Notes: generated from the letters alone by a model not told the origin. A stretch of 15,572 nt of DNA from Acidimicrobiia bacterium (GCA_017882945.1 JADGON010000336.1:1-15572); one strand, 5' to 3'; positions 5,485 through 14,615 are shown, numbered from the stretch's first letter. Program-made: numbers and translations.

Positions 5485-7596
5485 TCAGTTCGCCGCGTTC
5501 CAGGACACGATCGTGACGGTCTTGCCCGGCGTGTTCACGCCGGTGGTGTCGTCGAGCCGCACCACGGCTCGGAGCTGACGGGTGCCGCCGATGCTCGCGA
5601 CGAGCTCGAAGTAGCGATTGCTGTAGTGCGGCACCCCGCTCGCATTCCCGAACGCGTTGTAGGACTGGCTGACGGTGAGACTCGTCGCCTTCACGGCGGC
5701 GACCACCGCGCCTCGTTCGAATTGCGCGATCGTCGTGGCGACGCTCCCGAACCCGAGCTCGATCCTCGACGTGGGCGCGTACACGGTGCCCCAGATGTAG
5801 ATCTCCGGGTCCTGATTGCCGTAGTCGCCGTACATCCAGACGATCTTCGAACCGGCGGTCTTGGCCTGTAGCCCCTTGGGTGTGTAGGTGGGCACGATCT
5901 CGATGCCGTCGAGATCCACCTGCGACGACGGCGAGCCGCTGTTCGGAGTGGTGACGGTGAACTTCACCGTCGCGCCGGTGAGGTCGTCGAGCGACGTGAT
6001 CCCGCACGTCGCGAGCGAAGGGCTCGAAGCCGAATTCAGCACCTTCGAGTACGTGGTCAGCGTGGTGCTCTGTGGGATGCCGCTGATCGTGCAGCTCCCA
6101 CCGGCTGTTGTGAGGAGCGCGCTGATGGTCAGGGTGGAGTTCGTCGGGTTCGGCACCTCCCGGTGCGCAACCTTGAAGTTCACGCTGCTGATGCTCTGGC
6201 TCGGCGACGCGCCCGGAGCGGCATACCCGTTGAGGGTCACGGTCGCCGAGGCGTTCTTGCCGTTGACGTTGCCGGTGTTGACCACGCCGTCGATCGCCAC
6301 GAGGCCGGGCGCGAACGGGGTACCCGACCCGGTGATCGGCGCGACCTGGCCCGCGGGCTTGAACGTCGCGGTGGTCGCCACCGTGGTCTGGTCGGTCTTG
6401 CGTCCCACGAGGGCTATCTGCTGCTTGGTCGTGTTCGGATCCGGGCAGAGCTCGAGCATGCCGATGTTCTTGACGTCGAACGCGACGTAGTTGGCCATCA
6501 TCACCTGCACGCCGGCCGCCGCGCGGTTGCACGCGCCGGGGATCGCGGCCCTTGCCGCTGCCACCTGGCTCGTCGAGGCGTTCGGGTTGACCGCGCTCGT
6601 GAGCGTCCCACCGATGATGACGCTGCCCGGGATGTCGGTCCCCGAGCCGAAGTTGTCGTTGTAGAGGTGGTCCGTGTTGTAGGCGTCGTCGTATCCGATG
6701 CGCCAGGGATCCGAGTCCGTGCTCTGGGCGAAGTCGAAGTAGTAGTCGCCGGGCTTCATCCACACGACGGGGCAGCTGATGCGCTTGCCGGACACGACCG
6801 CGGTGAACCCGAGGAGCACGGCATCGCGGTCGAAGTAGGACCCGGGCGACATCGTCGCCACCTTCGACGTCGGGTTGCACACGGGCGCCGGCGCGGTGGG
6901 AGGCAGGGACTGGATGTCGGATGCCCAAGGACCTGTGGTCGGGTCGCTGTTGTAGGGACCACCGGGATCGTTGACCGCGGTGTTCGTGTTGCAGATGACG
7001 GGAGTCCCGAGAATGGTTCCGCTGCATGCACCGAACGCGGTCACCGAGTCGTCGCCCGCATTGAGGTCCACGCTGTTGCTCGCCGTGATCGCGGAGTTCG
7101 ACGAGACCGCGCCGTCCACCTTGATGGCGCCGCTGCTGTTGCCGTCGACGCAGATTCCAGGGTTGCCGGATCCCGAGCAGATGCTCGTCGGATACCCGGT
7201 CAGTCCGGTCGTGGTCTGGATCGCGTACGCCGGATAGTTCGCACCTTCGAAGGCGACGCCGCTCCCGGTCAGGGACTTGCAGGTCACCGTCACGTTCCCG
7301 TTGTCCGACGGCCCGGTGAAGATCGTGGCCGGAGAGGTCGAAGGACACGTCGACGTGCCGAAGCGACCCTTCGTCAAGTCGTTGCGCATGTAGTTGATCG
7401 TCGCGTCCACTGCATTCTCGGCGCCGTAGACGTCACTGCGCTGGTTGTGGACGCCCTGTACCGCCATCATGCCGGCCGTGCCTTGCGTCGCCATCGTGGC
7501 GACGCCGATGCCGATGATCACGATGAGCGACATGATCAACGCGAGGCTCGCACCATGTTCGCCGTGCAGACGTGGTCGAGGTGTCAAGACATGCAT
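5485..7596 (-). CDS. PilX-like membrane-anchored pilus-associated protein, 703 residues
   Basis: A short basic N-terminus (1-14) precedes one hydrophobic segment at about 16-36 (ASLALIMSLIVIIGIGVA), followed by a long exported domain. This is the PilX/minor-pilin-accessory layout, but without the Glu+5 prepilin motif of its two neighbours. The exported part is rich in Ser, Thr, Gly and Asn with about 15 cysteines. It includes a WMKPGDYYFDF segment (279-289), a second beta-rich block ending DLDGIEI (561-567), and a C-terminal block with IWGTVYAPTSRIELG (601-615) and ERGAVVAAVKATSL (627-640) that resembles the beta-helical end domain of PilX-type proteins. I infer a surface or pilus-tip role; no enzyme motif is seen. 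PilX of Gram-negative bacteria is much smaller, so most of this protein is extra. ATG 7596 abuts the stop of the upstream gene with no gap. Confidence 0.8.
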   Translation of the reverse strand: MHVLTPRPRLHGEHGASLALIMSLIVIIGIGVATMATQGTAGMMAVQGVHNQRSDVYGAENAVDATINYMRNDLTKGRFGTSTCPSTSPATIFTGPSDNGNVTVTCKSLTGSGVAFEGANYPAYAIQTTTGLTGYPTSICSGSGNPGICVDGNSSGAIKVDGAVSSNSAITASNSVDLNAGDDSVTAFGACSGTILGTPVICNTNTAVNDPGGPYNSDPTTGPWASDIQSLPPTAPAPVCNPTSKVATMSPGSYFDRDAVLLGFTAVVSGKRISCPVVWMKPGDYYFDFAQSTDSDPWRIGYDDAYNTDHLYNDNFGSGTDIPGSVIIGGTLTSAVNPNASTSQVAAARAAIPGACNRAAAGVQVMMANYVAFDVKNIGMLELCPDPNTTKQQIALVGRKTDQTTVATTATFKPAGQVAPITGSGTPFAPGLVAIDGVVNTGNVNGKNASATVTLNGYAAPGASPSQSISSVNFKVAHREVPNPTNSTLTISALLTTAGGSCTISGIPQSTTLTTYSKVLNSASSPSLATCGITSLDDLTGATVKFTVTTPNSGSPSSQVDLDGIEIVPTYTPKGLQAKTAGSKIVWMYGDYGNQDPEIYIWGTVYAPTSRIELGFGSVATTIAQFERGAVVAAVKATSLTVSQSYNAFGNASGVPHYSNRYFELVASIGGTRQLRAVVRLDDTTGVNTPGKTVTIVSWNAAN

Positions 7597-8151
7597 CTAG
7601 GTGACCTCTCGAACTGCGTCGATGTTGAAGGTCCCGCCGCCATGAGCGCCGGTGACCATCAGCCGAAGCGACTTGTCCGTGTCGGGCGTCGTGCAGGCGC
7701 TCCAGGTCGAGGTCGTATTGTCGAAGCACTTCACCTCTGCGCCCGGTGTCGCGATGCTTGGCGCGATCGTCGTCGTCCGCGTCGGCGTCGTGCTGCCATT
7801 GGTGCAGAGCCGGCGCACGAGGATCCGGCCGCTCGTGGTGTCGATGGCATACGACACGGTCGTGAGACCGGTGCGGTCGTCATTCCACTGGAGCGTCACC
7901 AGCGGACCCGCGCCGCCGCATACCGTGCCCGCCGGGTTCACCGTCTCGGTGCTCCCGACATCCGGGATCCAGTAGACGGACGCGTAGCGAGGACCGCGCG
8001 TCTCGGTGAGGCGGGCCTGGCTGGAACCCACGGTCCTGAACATGACACTGCTGACCACACCGACGGTCACGGAGATGATCCCGAGGATGGCGATCGCCAT
8101 CACCAGCTCCACCAGCGTGAAGCCGTCCTGGCGCGCGCGACGAGCGGTCAC
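7597..8151 (-). CDS. Type IV prepilin-like protein (PilW/GspJ-like minor pilin)
   Basis: A 184-residue protein with a classic prepilin leader: MTARRARQDG then FTLVELVMAIAILGI. Cleavage by a prepilin peptidase after Gly10 would leave Phe+1 (to be N-methylated) and Glu+5, followed by a hydrophobic helix to about residue 37. The globular part carries four cysteines (78, 116, 142, 153), enough for two disulfides, and ends in a short beta-rich segment. Its length and position between a PilV-like and a PilX-like gene fit a PilW/GspJ-like minor pilin. The start is GTG 8151, overlapping the upstream TGA by four bases (GTGA). It would be inserted in the membrane and assembled by a type IV pilus or related machine encoded elsewhere. 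Confidence 0.87.
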   Translation of the reverse strand: MTARRARQDGFTLVELVMAIAILGIISVTVGVVSSVMFRTVGSSQARLTETRGPRYASVYWIPDVGSTETVNPAGTVCGGAGPLVTLQWNDDRTGLTTVSYAIDTTSGRILVRRLCTNGSTTPTRTTTIAPSIATPGAEVKCFDNTTSTWSACTTPDTDKSLRLMVTGAHGGGTFNIDAVREVT

Positions 8152-8627
8152 GAGTCACCTCTGCGCTTGAACAGATTCACGCTCTGGGCTGCGGTCCCGT
8201 CGGAGCGGACGGCTTTGAGCGTGAGCTGCTGCAGGCCCTGGTCGCCGCCCGCGGGACACGTAGCGCTGAACGCATTCGCGGCGCTGATGTCCGACGACGT
8301 CTTGTTGCCCAAGAACTTCACCGCGGTGACGGTGGTGGTGTATCCGGCGATCGGCGTGAACGCGAGATCAGTAGCCGTGTACGGGGTGGTGGCCGGCGGT
8401 GTCGTGGTCGCCCCGGCAGTACAGGCCTTGTAGGGCACCTTCTCGAGCGCGGTTGCGTAGCTGCGCAACACGGTCTCGGTGCCGGCGAACCCGCGGTCGG
8501 CGTTCGAGACGATGATCGTGCCCGACAGCGCGGTCAGCATGCCGACGCCGAGGATGCCCAAGAGCGCAGCGGACACGATCAGCTCGATGAGCGTGTCCCC
8601 CTGCTGTGCCCGCAGTCTGTAGCTCAC
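8148..8627 (-). CDS. Type IV prepilin-like protein (PilV/GspI-like minor pilin)
   Basis: A 159-residue prepilin with leader MSYRLRAQQG followed by DTLIELIVSAALLGILGVGM. Gly10 (-1) and Glu+5 are in place and a hydrophobic helix follows, but the +1 residue is Asp rather than the usual Phe, Met or Leu. Cys69 and Cys124 could form the single disulfide common in small pilins. It is first of three genes overlapping or abutting on the minus strand. I chose GTG 8627 because it gives a normal 10-residue leader and has GAGGG eight bases upstream; the frame stays open further upstream, but that sequence is not pilin-like. Confidence 0.85.
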   Translation of the reverse strand: MSYRLRAQQGDTLIELIVSAALLGILGVGMLTALSGTIIVSNADRGFAGTETVLRSYATALEKVPYKACTAGATTTPPATTPYTATDLAFTPIAGYTTTVTAVKFLGNKTSSDISAANAFSATCPAGGDQGLQQLTLKAVRSDGTAAQSVNLFKRRGDS

Positions 8628-8635
8628 GCTGTCAG

Positions 8636-8640
8636 CCCTC
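8636..8640 (-). promoter_or_regulatory. Ribosome binding site of the first pilin gene
   Basis: The minus strand reads GAGGG, eight bases before GTG 8627. This supports the short-leader start and contrasts with the leaderless-looking starts of most other genes here. Confidence 0.5.
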
Positions 8641-8848
8641 GATCGGAGCGCGTTCGGTACGCAACCTTCCCAACGGAGGTTCTCGGCGGCCGCAGCGGCC
8701 ACCTGTAGGGCGAACGCGATACGGGCGAGCACGTTGTACTGCGTGCCGTTGACATCCACCTGGCCGGCCTGGGTCCGCCGAGCGACCCTTGGATCGAACT
8801 CCTTCGGCTTCGCTGCGGTCCCGGGCAGGCTCCGCCGTTGTTGCGGCG

Positions 8849-8854
8849 TAATCT
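8849..8854 (+). promoter_or_regulatory. Putative -10 box, acyl-CoA dehydrogenase gene
   Basis: TAATCT lies seven bases before GTG 8862 and no Shine-Dalgarno intervenes. It supports GTG 8862 over the TTG codons upstream (from 8838), which lie upstream of or inside the box. Confidence 0.5.
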
Positions 8855-8861
8855 CCTCCAC

Positions 8862-10076
8862 GTGGTGAGCCGCGGGACCGATCCGTTCGAGGAGACCGAG
8901 GATCAGCAGGCGCTGCGCAAGCTCGCCCGCGACCTTGCCGAGCGCGAGCTCGCACCGATGGCCCGGCACTGGGACGAGACCGAGGAATTCCCGCAGGGCT
9001 CCTGGAACGCCATCCGCGCTGCGGATCTCTTCGGCATCACGATCGACGAGCGCTACGGCGGCATGGGGATGGGCGACATCGAGGCGGCGATCGTCCTCGA
9101 GGAGCTGGCCCGGGCCGACGTCTCGAGCGCGATCCTCGCCCAGCTGACCTTCAACGGGCCGCCCCGGGCGATCGAGCACCTCGGTGGCGAGCCACTCAAG
9201 GAACGGTGGCTGCCGTTGGCGGCTTCGGGTGAAGCGCTGTTCTGCATCGGGATCAGCGAGACCGAGGCCGGGTCTGCGGTCAACCACATGCGGGCGCGTC
9301 TCACCGCCGACGGCGACGGGTACCGCCTCAACGCGTACAAGAACTACGTCACCGGCGGCCACAAGTCGGCGGCCTGCCTCGTCTGGTGCCGGTTCCCGAA
9401 CAGCGTCGGGACCAAGGGCATCGGTGCGGTGGTGGTCGACCTCGCCGCGGACGGGGTCACCATCGCGGGCACCCACGAGAAGATGGGACTGCGCGGTACC
9501 AGCGAGGCCGAGCTCGCCTTCGACGATGTGCGCGTCGAGCCCGAGGACGTGCTCCTCGTGGGTGACCCGACGAACAGCAACGCGTTCAAGACGCTGATCG
9601 GCCACATCAACCACGAGCGGTGCGGCAACGCGGCGATGTGCATCGGCGCCGCGCAGGGCGCGCTCGAATACGCGATCGGCTACATGAACGAGCGGATGGT
9701 CGGTGGGCAACCGCTCGCCGGGTTCCAGGGCCTGCAATGGAAGATCGCGGACATGGCCACCCAGCTCGAGGGCGCCCGCTTGCTGATGCAACGCGCGCTC
9801 CACCTCGCGGGACCGCACGGCACTCCGCCTGCGCTCGAGACCGCGATGGCGAAGAGCGCCGCCAACTTGGCGGCGAAGTTCGTCTGCGACGAGGCAATCC
9901 AGCTGCTCGGCGGCTACGGCTATTCGCGCGAGTACCCGGTCGAGCGCGTCTACCGCGACATCCGCGGCCTGTGCATCGGGGCCGGCACCGTGGAGATCCA
10001 GCGCAACTTCATCGGCACGAACCTGTTGAAGGGTCGCGTGCCGAGCGGCAACGCCTGGCGCGCGCCGCTCGTCTGA
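8862..10076 (+). CDS. Acyl-CoA dehydrogenase family protein
   Basis: An FAD flavoenzyme fold that introduces a double bond between C2 and C3 of an acyl-CoA, first step of a beta-oxidation round; 404 residues, the usual length. The N-terminal helical domain has DERYGGMGMGDIE, the barrel domain GISETEAGSAVNHM, and the C-terminal helical domain GGYGYSREYPVERVYRDIRG, which matches the family pattern. One key residue differs: where MCAD/SCAD have Glu-Gly-Thr with the catalytic glutamate, this protein has GAGTVEIQ, with Ala374. Either the base is supplied from another helix, as in isovaleryl- and long-chain acyl-CoA dehydrogenases, or the reaction differs. The acyl-CoA synthetase gene begins one base after the stop, so the pair is an operon that activates and then oxidises an acid. 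GTG 8865 is an alternative start. Confidence 0.92.
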   Translation: MVSRGTDPFEETEDQQALRKLARDLAERELAPMARHWDETEEFPQGSWNAIRAADLFGITIDERYGGMGMGDIEAAIVLEELARADVSSAILAQLTFNGPPRAIEHLGGEPLKERWLPLAASGEALFCIGISETEAGSAVNHMRARLTADGDGYRLNAYKNYVTGGHKSAACLVWCRFPNSVGTKGIGAVVVDLAADGVTIAGTHEKMGLRGTSEAELAFDDVRVEPEDVLLVGDPTNSNAFKTLIGHINHERCGNAAMCIGAAQGALEYAIGYMNERMVGGQPLAGFQGLQWKIADMATQLEGARLLMQRALHLAGPHGTPPALETAMAKSAANLAAKFVCDEAIQLLGGYGYSREYPVERVYRDIRGLCIGAGTVEIQRNFIGTNLLKGRVPSGNAWRAPLV

Positions 10077-10077
10077 G

Positions 10078-11484
10078 GTGGCCGGCCTCCGCGCGACGTA
10101 CCGGCACCCCGGCTCCACCGAGTACCTCCGTCCCGGCGGCGCGTGGGACGTCCCCACACTCGACGCGCTGCTCACGGTACGAGCGCCAGCCGCGGACGAC
10201 CAGGAGATCGCCCGGGTCGCGGGCGGGTTGCGGGAGCGAGGTGTCGGCCGGGGCGATGTCGTGTCCTGGCAGCTCCCGAACTCCCCCGCCGCGGCCATCC
10301 TCTACCGCGCGTGCTGGCGCCTCGGCGCGATCGCCGGGCCGATCCACCACCAGGCCGGCCCGGCCGATGTCGAGCGCATGCGCGGCGCGCTCGATCCGGC
10401 AGTGTTCGTGGAGCCCGGATCCCCTCTCCCCACCGGAAACCCGATCGTGAAGGGGGTGGCTCGCCCGTCCGACATCGCGGTGGCCCTGTTCACCGGAGGT
10501 TCGACGGGCGCGCCGAAGGCGGTGCTGCACACCCACCGCGGGCTCGCGCACAAGGCGATCACGATGGCGCGGGTTCACGGACTCCATCGACGCGACGCCG
10601 TCCTGATGCCCGCACCCCTCGCTCATGTGTCGGGACTGCTCAACGGCGTGCTCGTCCCCGGTGTCGCGGGGATGCGCTCGGTGCTCATGGCGCGCTGGGA
10701 TCCCGAGGAGGCGCTGCGGCTCATCGAGACCCACGCGATCAGCTTCATGGTCGGACCGCCGACGTTCTTCGTGCAGCTCATGGCAACACCGGGATTCGAT
10801 GCTGCTCGCGTGGCGTCGTTGCGGACCGTCTCGTGTGGCGGCGCCGGGGTGACCGCCGCGTTCGTGGTCGAGGCGACCGAACGCCTCGGCGCTCGAGTGA
10901 AGCGGAGCTACGGCTCGACCGAGGCACCCACGATCACCTCGAGCACCGCGCGGGACTCGGCCCGGCGAGCCGCCGAGACGGACGGTCGTCCCGTCGGGCA
11001 GTGCGAGCTCCGGTTGGCATCCGACGGTGAGCTCTGGCTGCGCGGCCCCGAGCTCTTCGCGGGCTACGCCGACGCGCGCCAGACCAAGGAGGCTGTCACC
11101 CGCGGCTGGCTCTCGACCGGCGATCTGGCGACGATCGACGGTCGGGGTTGGCTCACGATCATCGGGCGCAAGAACGACGTGATCATTCGCGGCGGGGAGA
11201 ACATCGCCGCCGCGGAGGTCGAGGCAGTGCTCGCCGCGCACCCGGCGATCCGCGAAGCAGTGGCCGTCGGGTATCCCGACGAGCAGCTCGGTGAGCGCGT
11301 CTGCGTGTTCGTGGTCAGCGACGAGCCGTTCGACCTGGAAGGGTGCCGGGCCTGGTTCGTCGAGCGTGGAATCACCCGCTACAAGACCCCGGAACGGGTG
11401 GTGCGCATCGACGCGCTTCCCGTCCTCGCAGCCGGCAAGGTCGATCGTGCAGCCCTACGCCACATCGCCGCGGCGCGCTGCTAG
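10078..11484 (+). CDS. Acyl-CoA synthetase / AMP-dependent ligase (FadD-like)
   Basis: Adenylate-forming enzyme, 468 residues, that joins a carboxylic acid to CoA through an acyl-AMP. The core motifs are complete: phosphate loop FTGGSTGAPK (138-147), YGSTEAP (278-284), STGDL (346-350), the hinge GRKNDVIIRGGENI (363-376), and the C-terminal catalytic Lys454 in LAAGKVDR. It is shorter than typical FadD proteins (500-560), mainly through a compact N-terminus. The substrate could be a fatty, aromatic or steroid-derived acid. GTG 10078 is one base after the TGA of the dehydrogenase, so translation is probably coupled. The stop codon TAG (11482-11484) doubles as the start of the next gene's likely -10 box. 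Confidence 0.92.
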   Translation: MAGLRATYRHPGSTEYLRPGGAWDVPTLDALLTVRAPAADDQEIARVAGGLRERGVGRGDVVSWQLPNSPAAAILYRACWRLGAIAGPIHHQAGPADVERMRGALDPAVFVEPGSPLPTGNPIVKGVARPSDIAVALFTGGSTGAPKAVLHTHRGLAHKAITMARVHGLHRRDAVLMPAPLAHVSGLLNGVLVPGVAGMRSVLMARWDPEEALRLIETHAISFMVGPPTFFVQLMATPGFDAARVASLRTVSCGGAGVTAAFVVEATERLGARVKRSYGSTEAPTITSSTARDSARRAAETDGRPVGQCELRLASDGELWLRGPELFAGYADARQTKEAVTRGWLSTGDLATIDGRGWLTIIGRKNDVIIRGGENIAAAEVEAVLAAHPAIREAVAVGYPDEQLGERVCVFVVSDEPFDLEGCRAWFVERGITRYKTPERVVRIDALPVLAAGKVDRAALRHIAAARC

Positions 11485-11487
11485 GTT
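11482..11487 (+). promoter_or_regulatory. Putative -10 box overlapping the synthetase stop codon
   Basis: TAGGTT begins with the TAG stop of the synthetase gene and lies nine bases before GTG 11497. GGAG at 11491-11494 is only two bases from the GTG, too close for a normal Shine-Dalgarno. The lipoprotein gene may therefore have its own leaderless transcript. Confidence 0.4.
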
Positions 11488-11496
11488 CCCGGAGCC

Positions 11497-12054
11497 GTGG
11501 CAGCACACTCAGCACGATTCCGGTTGGCGTGTTCCCGACGGATCCGTGTCGCGGGCGTGGTGCTCGTGTCCGCCGCGACGGTGCTCTCTGCCTGCGGTGG
11601 AGGGAGCAGCCGTTCGTCGCCGCACACCACGCCGACCACCTCCGCGACGCCGGCTGTGCAGGGCCTGAGCGTCGATCTCACCATCACCGGCGCCGCGAAC
11701 CTGGCCATTCACGGAACAAGAGGGAGCTGTTCGATCCCGACCAACGGCGCTCCCGCGACCTACACGGTGTCGGCGACGGACTACCCCCAGCTCGGACCGT
11801 CGGGAAGCATCCGGATCTTCGGCGCGACGACCGTTCCCGGACGCGGCGACGTGGCCCCCAACATCGTGGCGTACATCAACGGCAACGGGTTCGTGAGCCC
11901 GATCAACGGCGCCGGGGTCAATCCGTCGGCGAACCAGCACTCGGTGCAGATCGATGCCGCCCTCTCCTCCTCCAGCGGCTCATCACCCGAAATCCTCCAG
12001 AACCCCCAAACGCAGCTCAACGCGCACATCACCGGAACGGTGCGCTGCATCTAG
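11497..12054 (+). CDS. Secreted lipoprotein of unknown function, 185 residues
   Basis: The N-terminus has basic residues (Arg7, Arg9, Arg14, Arg15, Arg17), a hydrophobic stretch (VAGVVLVSAATVL) and the lipobox LSAC, so Cys33 would be lipidated and the protein anchored on the outer face of the membrane. A Gly/Ser/Thr/Pro linker (34-54) leads to a beta-rich domain of about 130 residues with two cysteines, Cys78 and Cys184 next to the C-terminus, which could form a disulfide. The single small domain with a terminal Cys is reminiscent of the mycobacterial LpqH/19-kDa type, but I cannot claim homology. No enzyme motif is seen. It follows the acyl-CoA synthetase by 12 bases and converges on the FadE gene with a 14-base gap. 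Confidence 0.8.
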   Translation: MAAHSARFRLACSRRIRVAGVVLVSAATVLSACGGGSSRSSPHTTPTTSATPAVQGLSVDLTITGAANLAIHGTRGSCSIPTNGAPATYTVSATDYPQLGPSGSIRIFGATTVPGRGDVAPNIVAYINGNGFVSPINGAGVNPSANQHSVQIDAALSSSSGSSPEILQNPQTQLNAHITGTVRCI

Positions 12055-12068
12055 AGGGTCTCGCACCG

Positions 12069-13157
12069 TCAGATGACGCTCTCCCCCGCGTCGACCTTCG
12101 GGCGCAGGAGGCTCGCGAGCCGCGCACGGTGCACGACGGAGTCGCCGAAGCTCACCTGATCGAGCTGCGCCCGCTTCAGGAAGAGGTGCAGGTCGTGTTC
12201 CCACGTGAAGCCGATGCCGCCGTGCACCTGGAGGGCGCTCGCCATGACGCGCTTCGAAGCGTCAGAACCCCAGGTCTTCGCGGTCGACGCGGCGACGGAC
12301 TGGTCGTCATCACCGGCCGCGAGACACCACGCGGCCCAGTAGGAAGTCGACCGCATGCCTTCGACGTCCACCAGCATGTCGGCGCAGCGGTGCTTCACCG
12401 CCTGGAACGAACCGATCGGGCGCCCGAACTGCACTCGCTCCTTCGCGTACTCGACCGTGAGCTCGAGTGCGCGTGACGCGCCGCCGAGCATCTCGAGCGC
12501 GGTCGCGGTCGCACCCTGGTCCAGGAGCGCCTGGACCATGTCGGCCCCGCCGAGCCTCCACGCGGGATCGCGATGCAGCTCGAGCCAGGCGATCGGCCGG
12601 GTGAGATCCATCGCGGGCTCGGCCGCCGGGCGCCCTTTGACGTCGAGATCCACCCCGAAGAGCGCGGGCCCGTCAGGATCCGTTGCGACGACAAGTGCGA
12701 GATCGGCGACGGACGCGTAGGGAACGGGATCCGGTCGGCCGGTCAAGACCCACTCGCGGCCGGCAGGCTCGGCTCGCACCACCTCCGGATGGCGACTCCA
12801 CGCGATGCACGCGCGCACCTCGCCCGCAAGCATCCGCTCGACGGCCCGCACATCCCCGACGCGGCGGAACATGTCGATCGCGAGAACCGTGGGCAAGAAG
12901 GGCGCGGGCGCCACGTGGCGACCGATCTCCTCGAGCAGGACCCCGAGCTCGACCGCGCCCAGCCCGACCCCGCCTTCGGCTTCGGGCACCGCGACGGCGA
13001 GCCAACCCTGGTCGACCATCGCCGCCCAGAGATCGCGGTCCCAGCGCTCGGGCGTCTCGGCGACGTGGCGGACCCGGGTCGTCGCGGCGAGGTCGTCGAG
13101 GAGCGCACGAGCCCCATCCCGGAGCGCGAGCTGGTCCTCCGAAAGGTCGAAGTCCAT
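12069..13157 (-). CDS. Acyl-CoA dehydrogenase family protein, small FadE type
   Basis: A 362-residue acyl-CoA dehydrogenase-like protein, shorter than the 404-residue enzyme at 8862. The N-terminal helical domain is typical (MDFDLSEDQLALRDGAR; VPEAEGGVGLGAVELGVLLE), and the C-terminal domain has ERVQFGRPIGSFQAVKH (240-256) and ALQVHGGIGFTWEHDLHLFL (308-327). The central barrel lacks the usual T/S-E-P-x-x-G-S-D flavin-binding loop; this stretch reads CIAWSRHPEV. This pattern is typical of the degenerate partner in the heteromeric FadE pairs that actinobacteria use for steroid and branched side-chain CoA thioesters, so it probably works with another FadE encoded elsewhere, or less likely the one at 8862. 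That is inference. ATG 13157 lies nine bases behind a TAGTGT box. Confidence 0.9.
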   Translation of the reverse strand: MDFDLSEDQLALRDGARALLDDLAATTRVRHVAETPERWDRDLWAAMVDQGWLAVAVPEAEGGVGLGAVELGVLLEEIGRHVAPAPFLPTVLAIDMFRRVGDVRAVERMLAGEVRACIAWSRHPEVVRAEPAGREWVLTGRPDPVPYASVADLALVVATDPDGPALFGVDLDVKGRPAAEPAMDLTRPIAWLELHRDPAWRLGGADMVQALLDQGATATALEMLGGASRALELTVEYAKERVQFGRPIGSFQAVKHRCADMLVDVEGMRSTSYWAAWCLAAGDDDQSVAASTAKTWGSDASKRVMASALQVHGGIGFTWEHDLHLFLKRAQLDQVSFGDSVVHRARLASLLRPKVDAGESVI

Positions 13158-13166
13158 GACGTTCGG

Positions 13167-13172
13167 ACACTA
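13167..13172 (-). promoter_or_regulatory. Putative -10 box, small FadE gene
   Basis: The minus strand reads TAGTGT nine bases before ATG 13157; the overlapping GATAGT (13174-13169) is an alternative. No Shine-Dalgarno is seen. Confidence 0.35.
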
Positions 13173-13220
13173 TCTGACCTCAGTCTCACGCCCCGTCGGC
13201 TGCCGCGCCCAACGCTTCGG

Positions 13221-13226
13221 TAGATT
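13221..13226 (+). promoter_or_regulatory. Putative -10 box of citrate synthase, flanked by an inverted repeat
   Basis: TAGATT lies five bases before GTG 13232. It sits in the spacer of an inverted repeat CTTCG (13215-13219) and CGAAG (13227-13231), which could be a repressor site, though five-base arms are short enough to arise by chance. Confidence 0.45.
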
Positions 13227-13231
13227 CGAAG

Positions 13232-14554
<1,323 letters not shown>

Positions 14555-14615
14555 CCCGACTCGCCCCCCGTCGGCCCCTGCCAACGCCTGGTGAGATCAC
14601 CGTGGCCTGGCGCAT

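Larger units (their letters stand above)
8628..8861. other. Divergent intergenic region between the pilin genes and the acyl-CoA dehydrogenase gene
   Basis: These 234 bases separate divergent transcription units. They contain the dehydrogenase -10 box (8849-8854), a perfect 13-base palindrome GGCCGCAGCGGCC (8688-8700), and a TTGACA at 8749-8754 with no matching -10. The minus-strand frame of the first pilin gene stays open across the whole stretch, but its third codon positions are less G/C-rich than in neighbouring genes and I recognise no family in it. No clear promoter for the pilin genes was found. Confidence 0.5.

Noticed and set aside
5453..7348. Upstream part of the minus-strand frame that ends as the ABC ATPase
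   Set aside because: It is the wrong frame of the PilX-like gene (Arg/His/Asp-rich); ATPase homology starts at GTG 5452.
6163..8433. Plus-strand 756-codon open frame
   Set aside because: It is antisense to the three pilin-related genes, with composition typical of a high-GC shadow frame and no recognisable domain.
8749..8754. Perfect TTGACA -35 hexamer
   Set aside because: No acceptable -10 lies 16-19 bases downstream (GGTCCG at the 17-base position), so it is probably a chance match.
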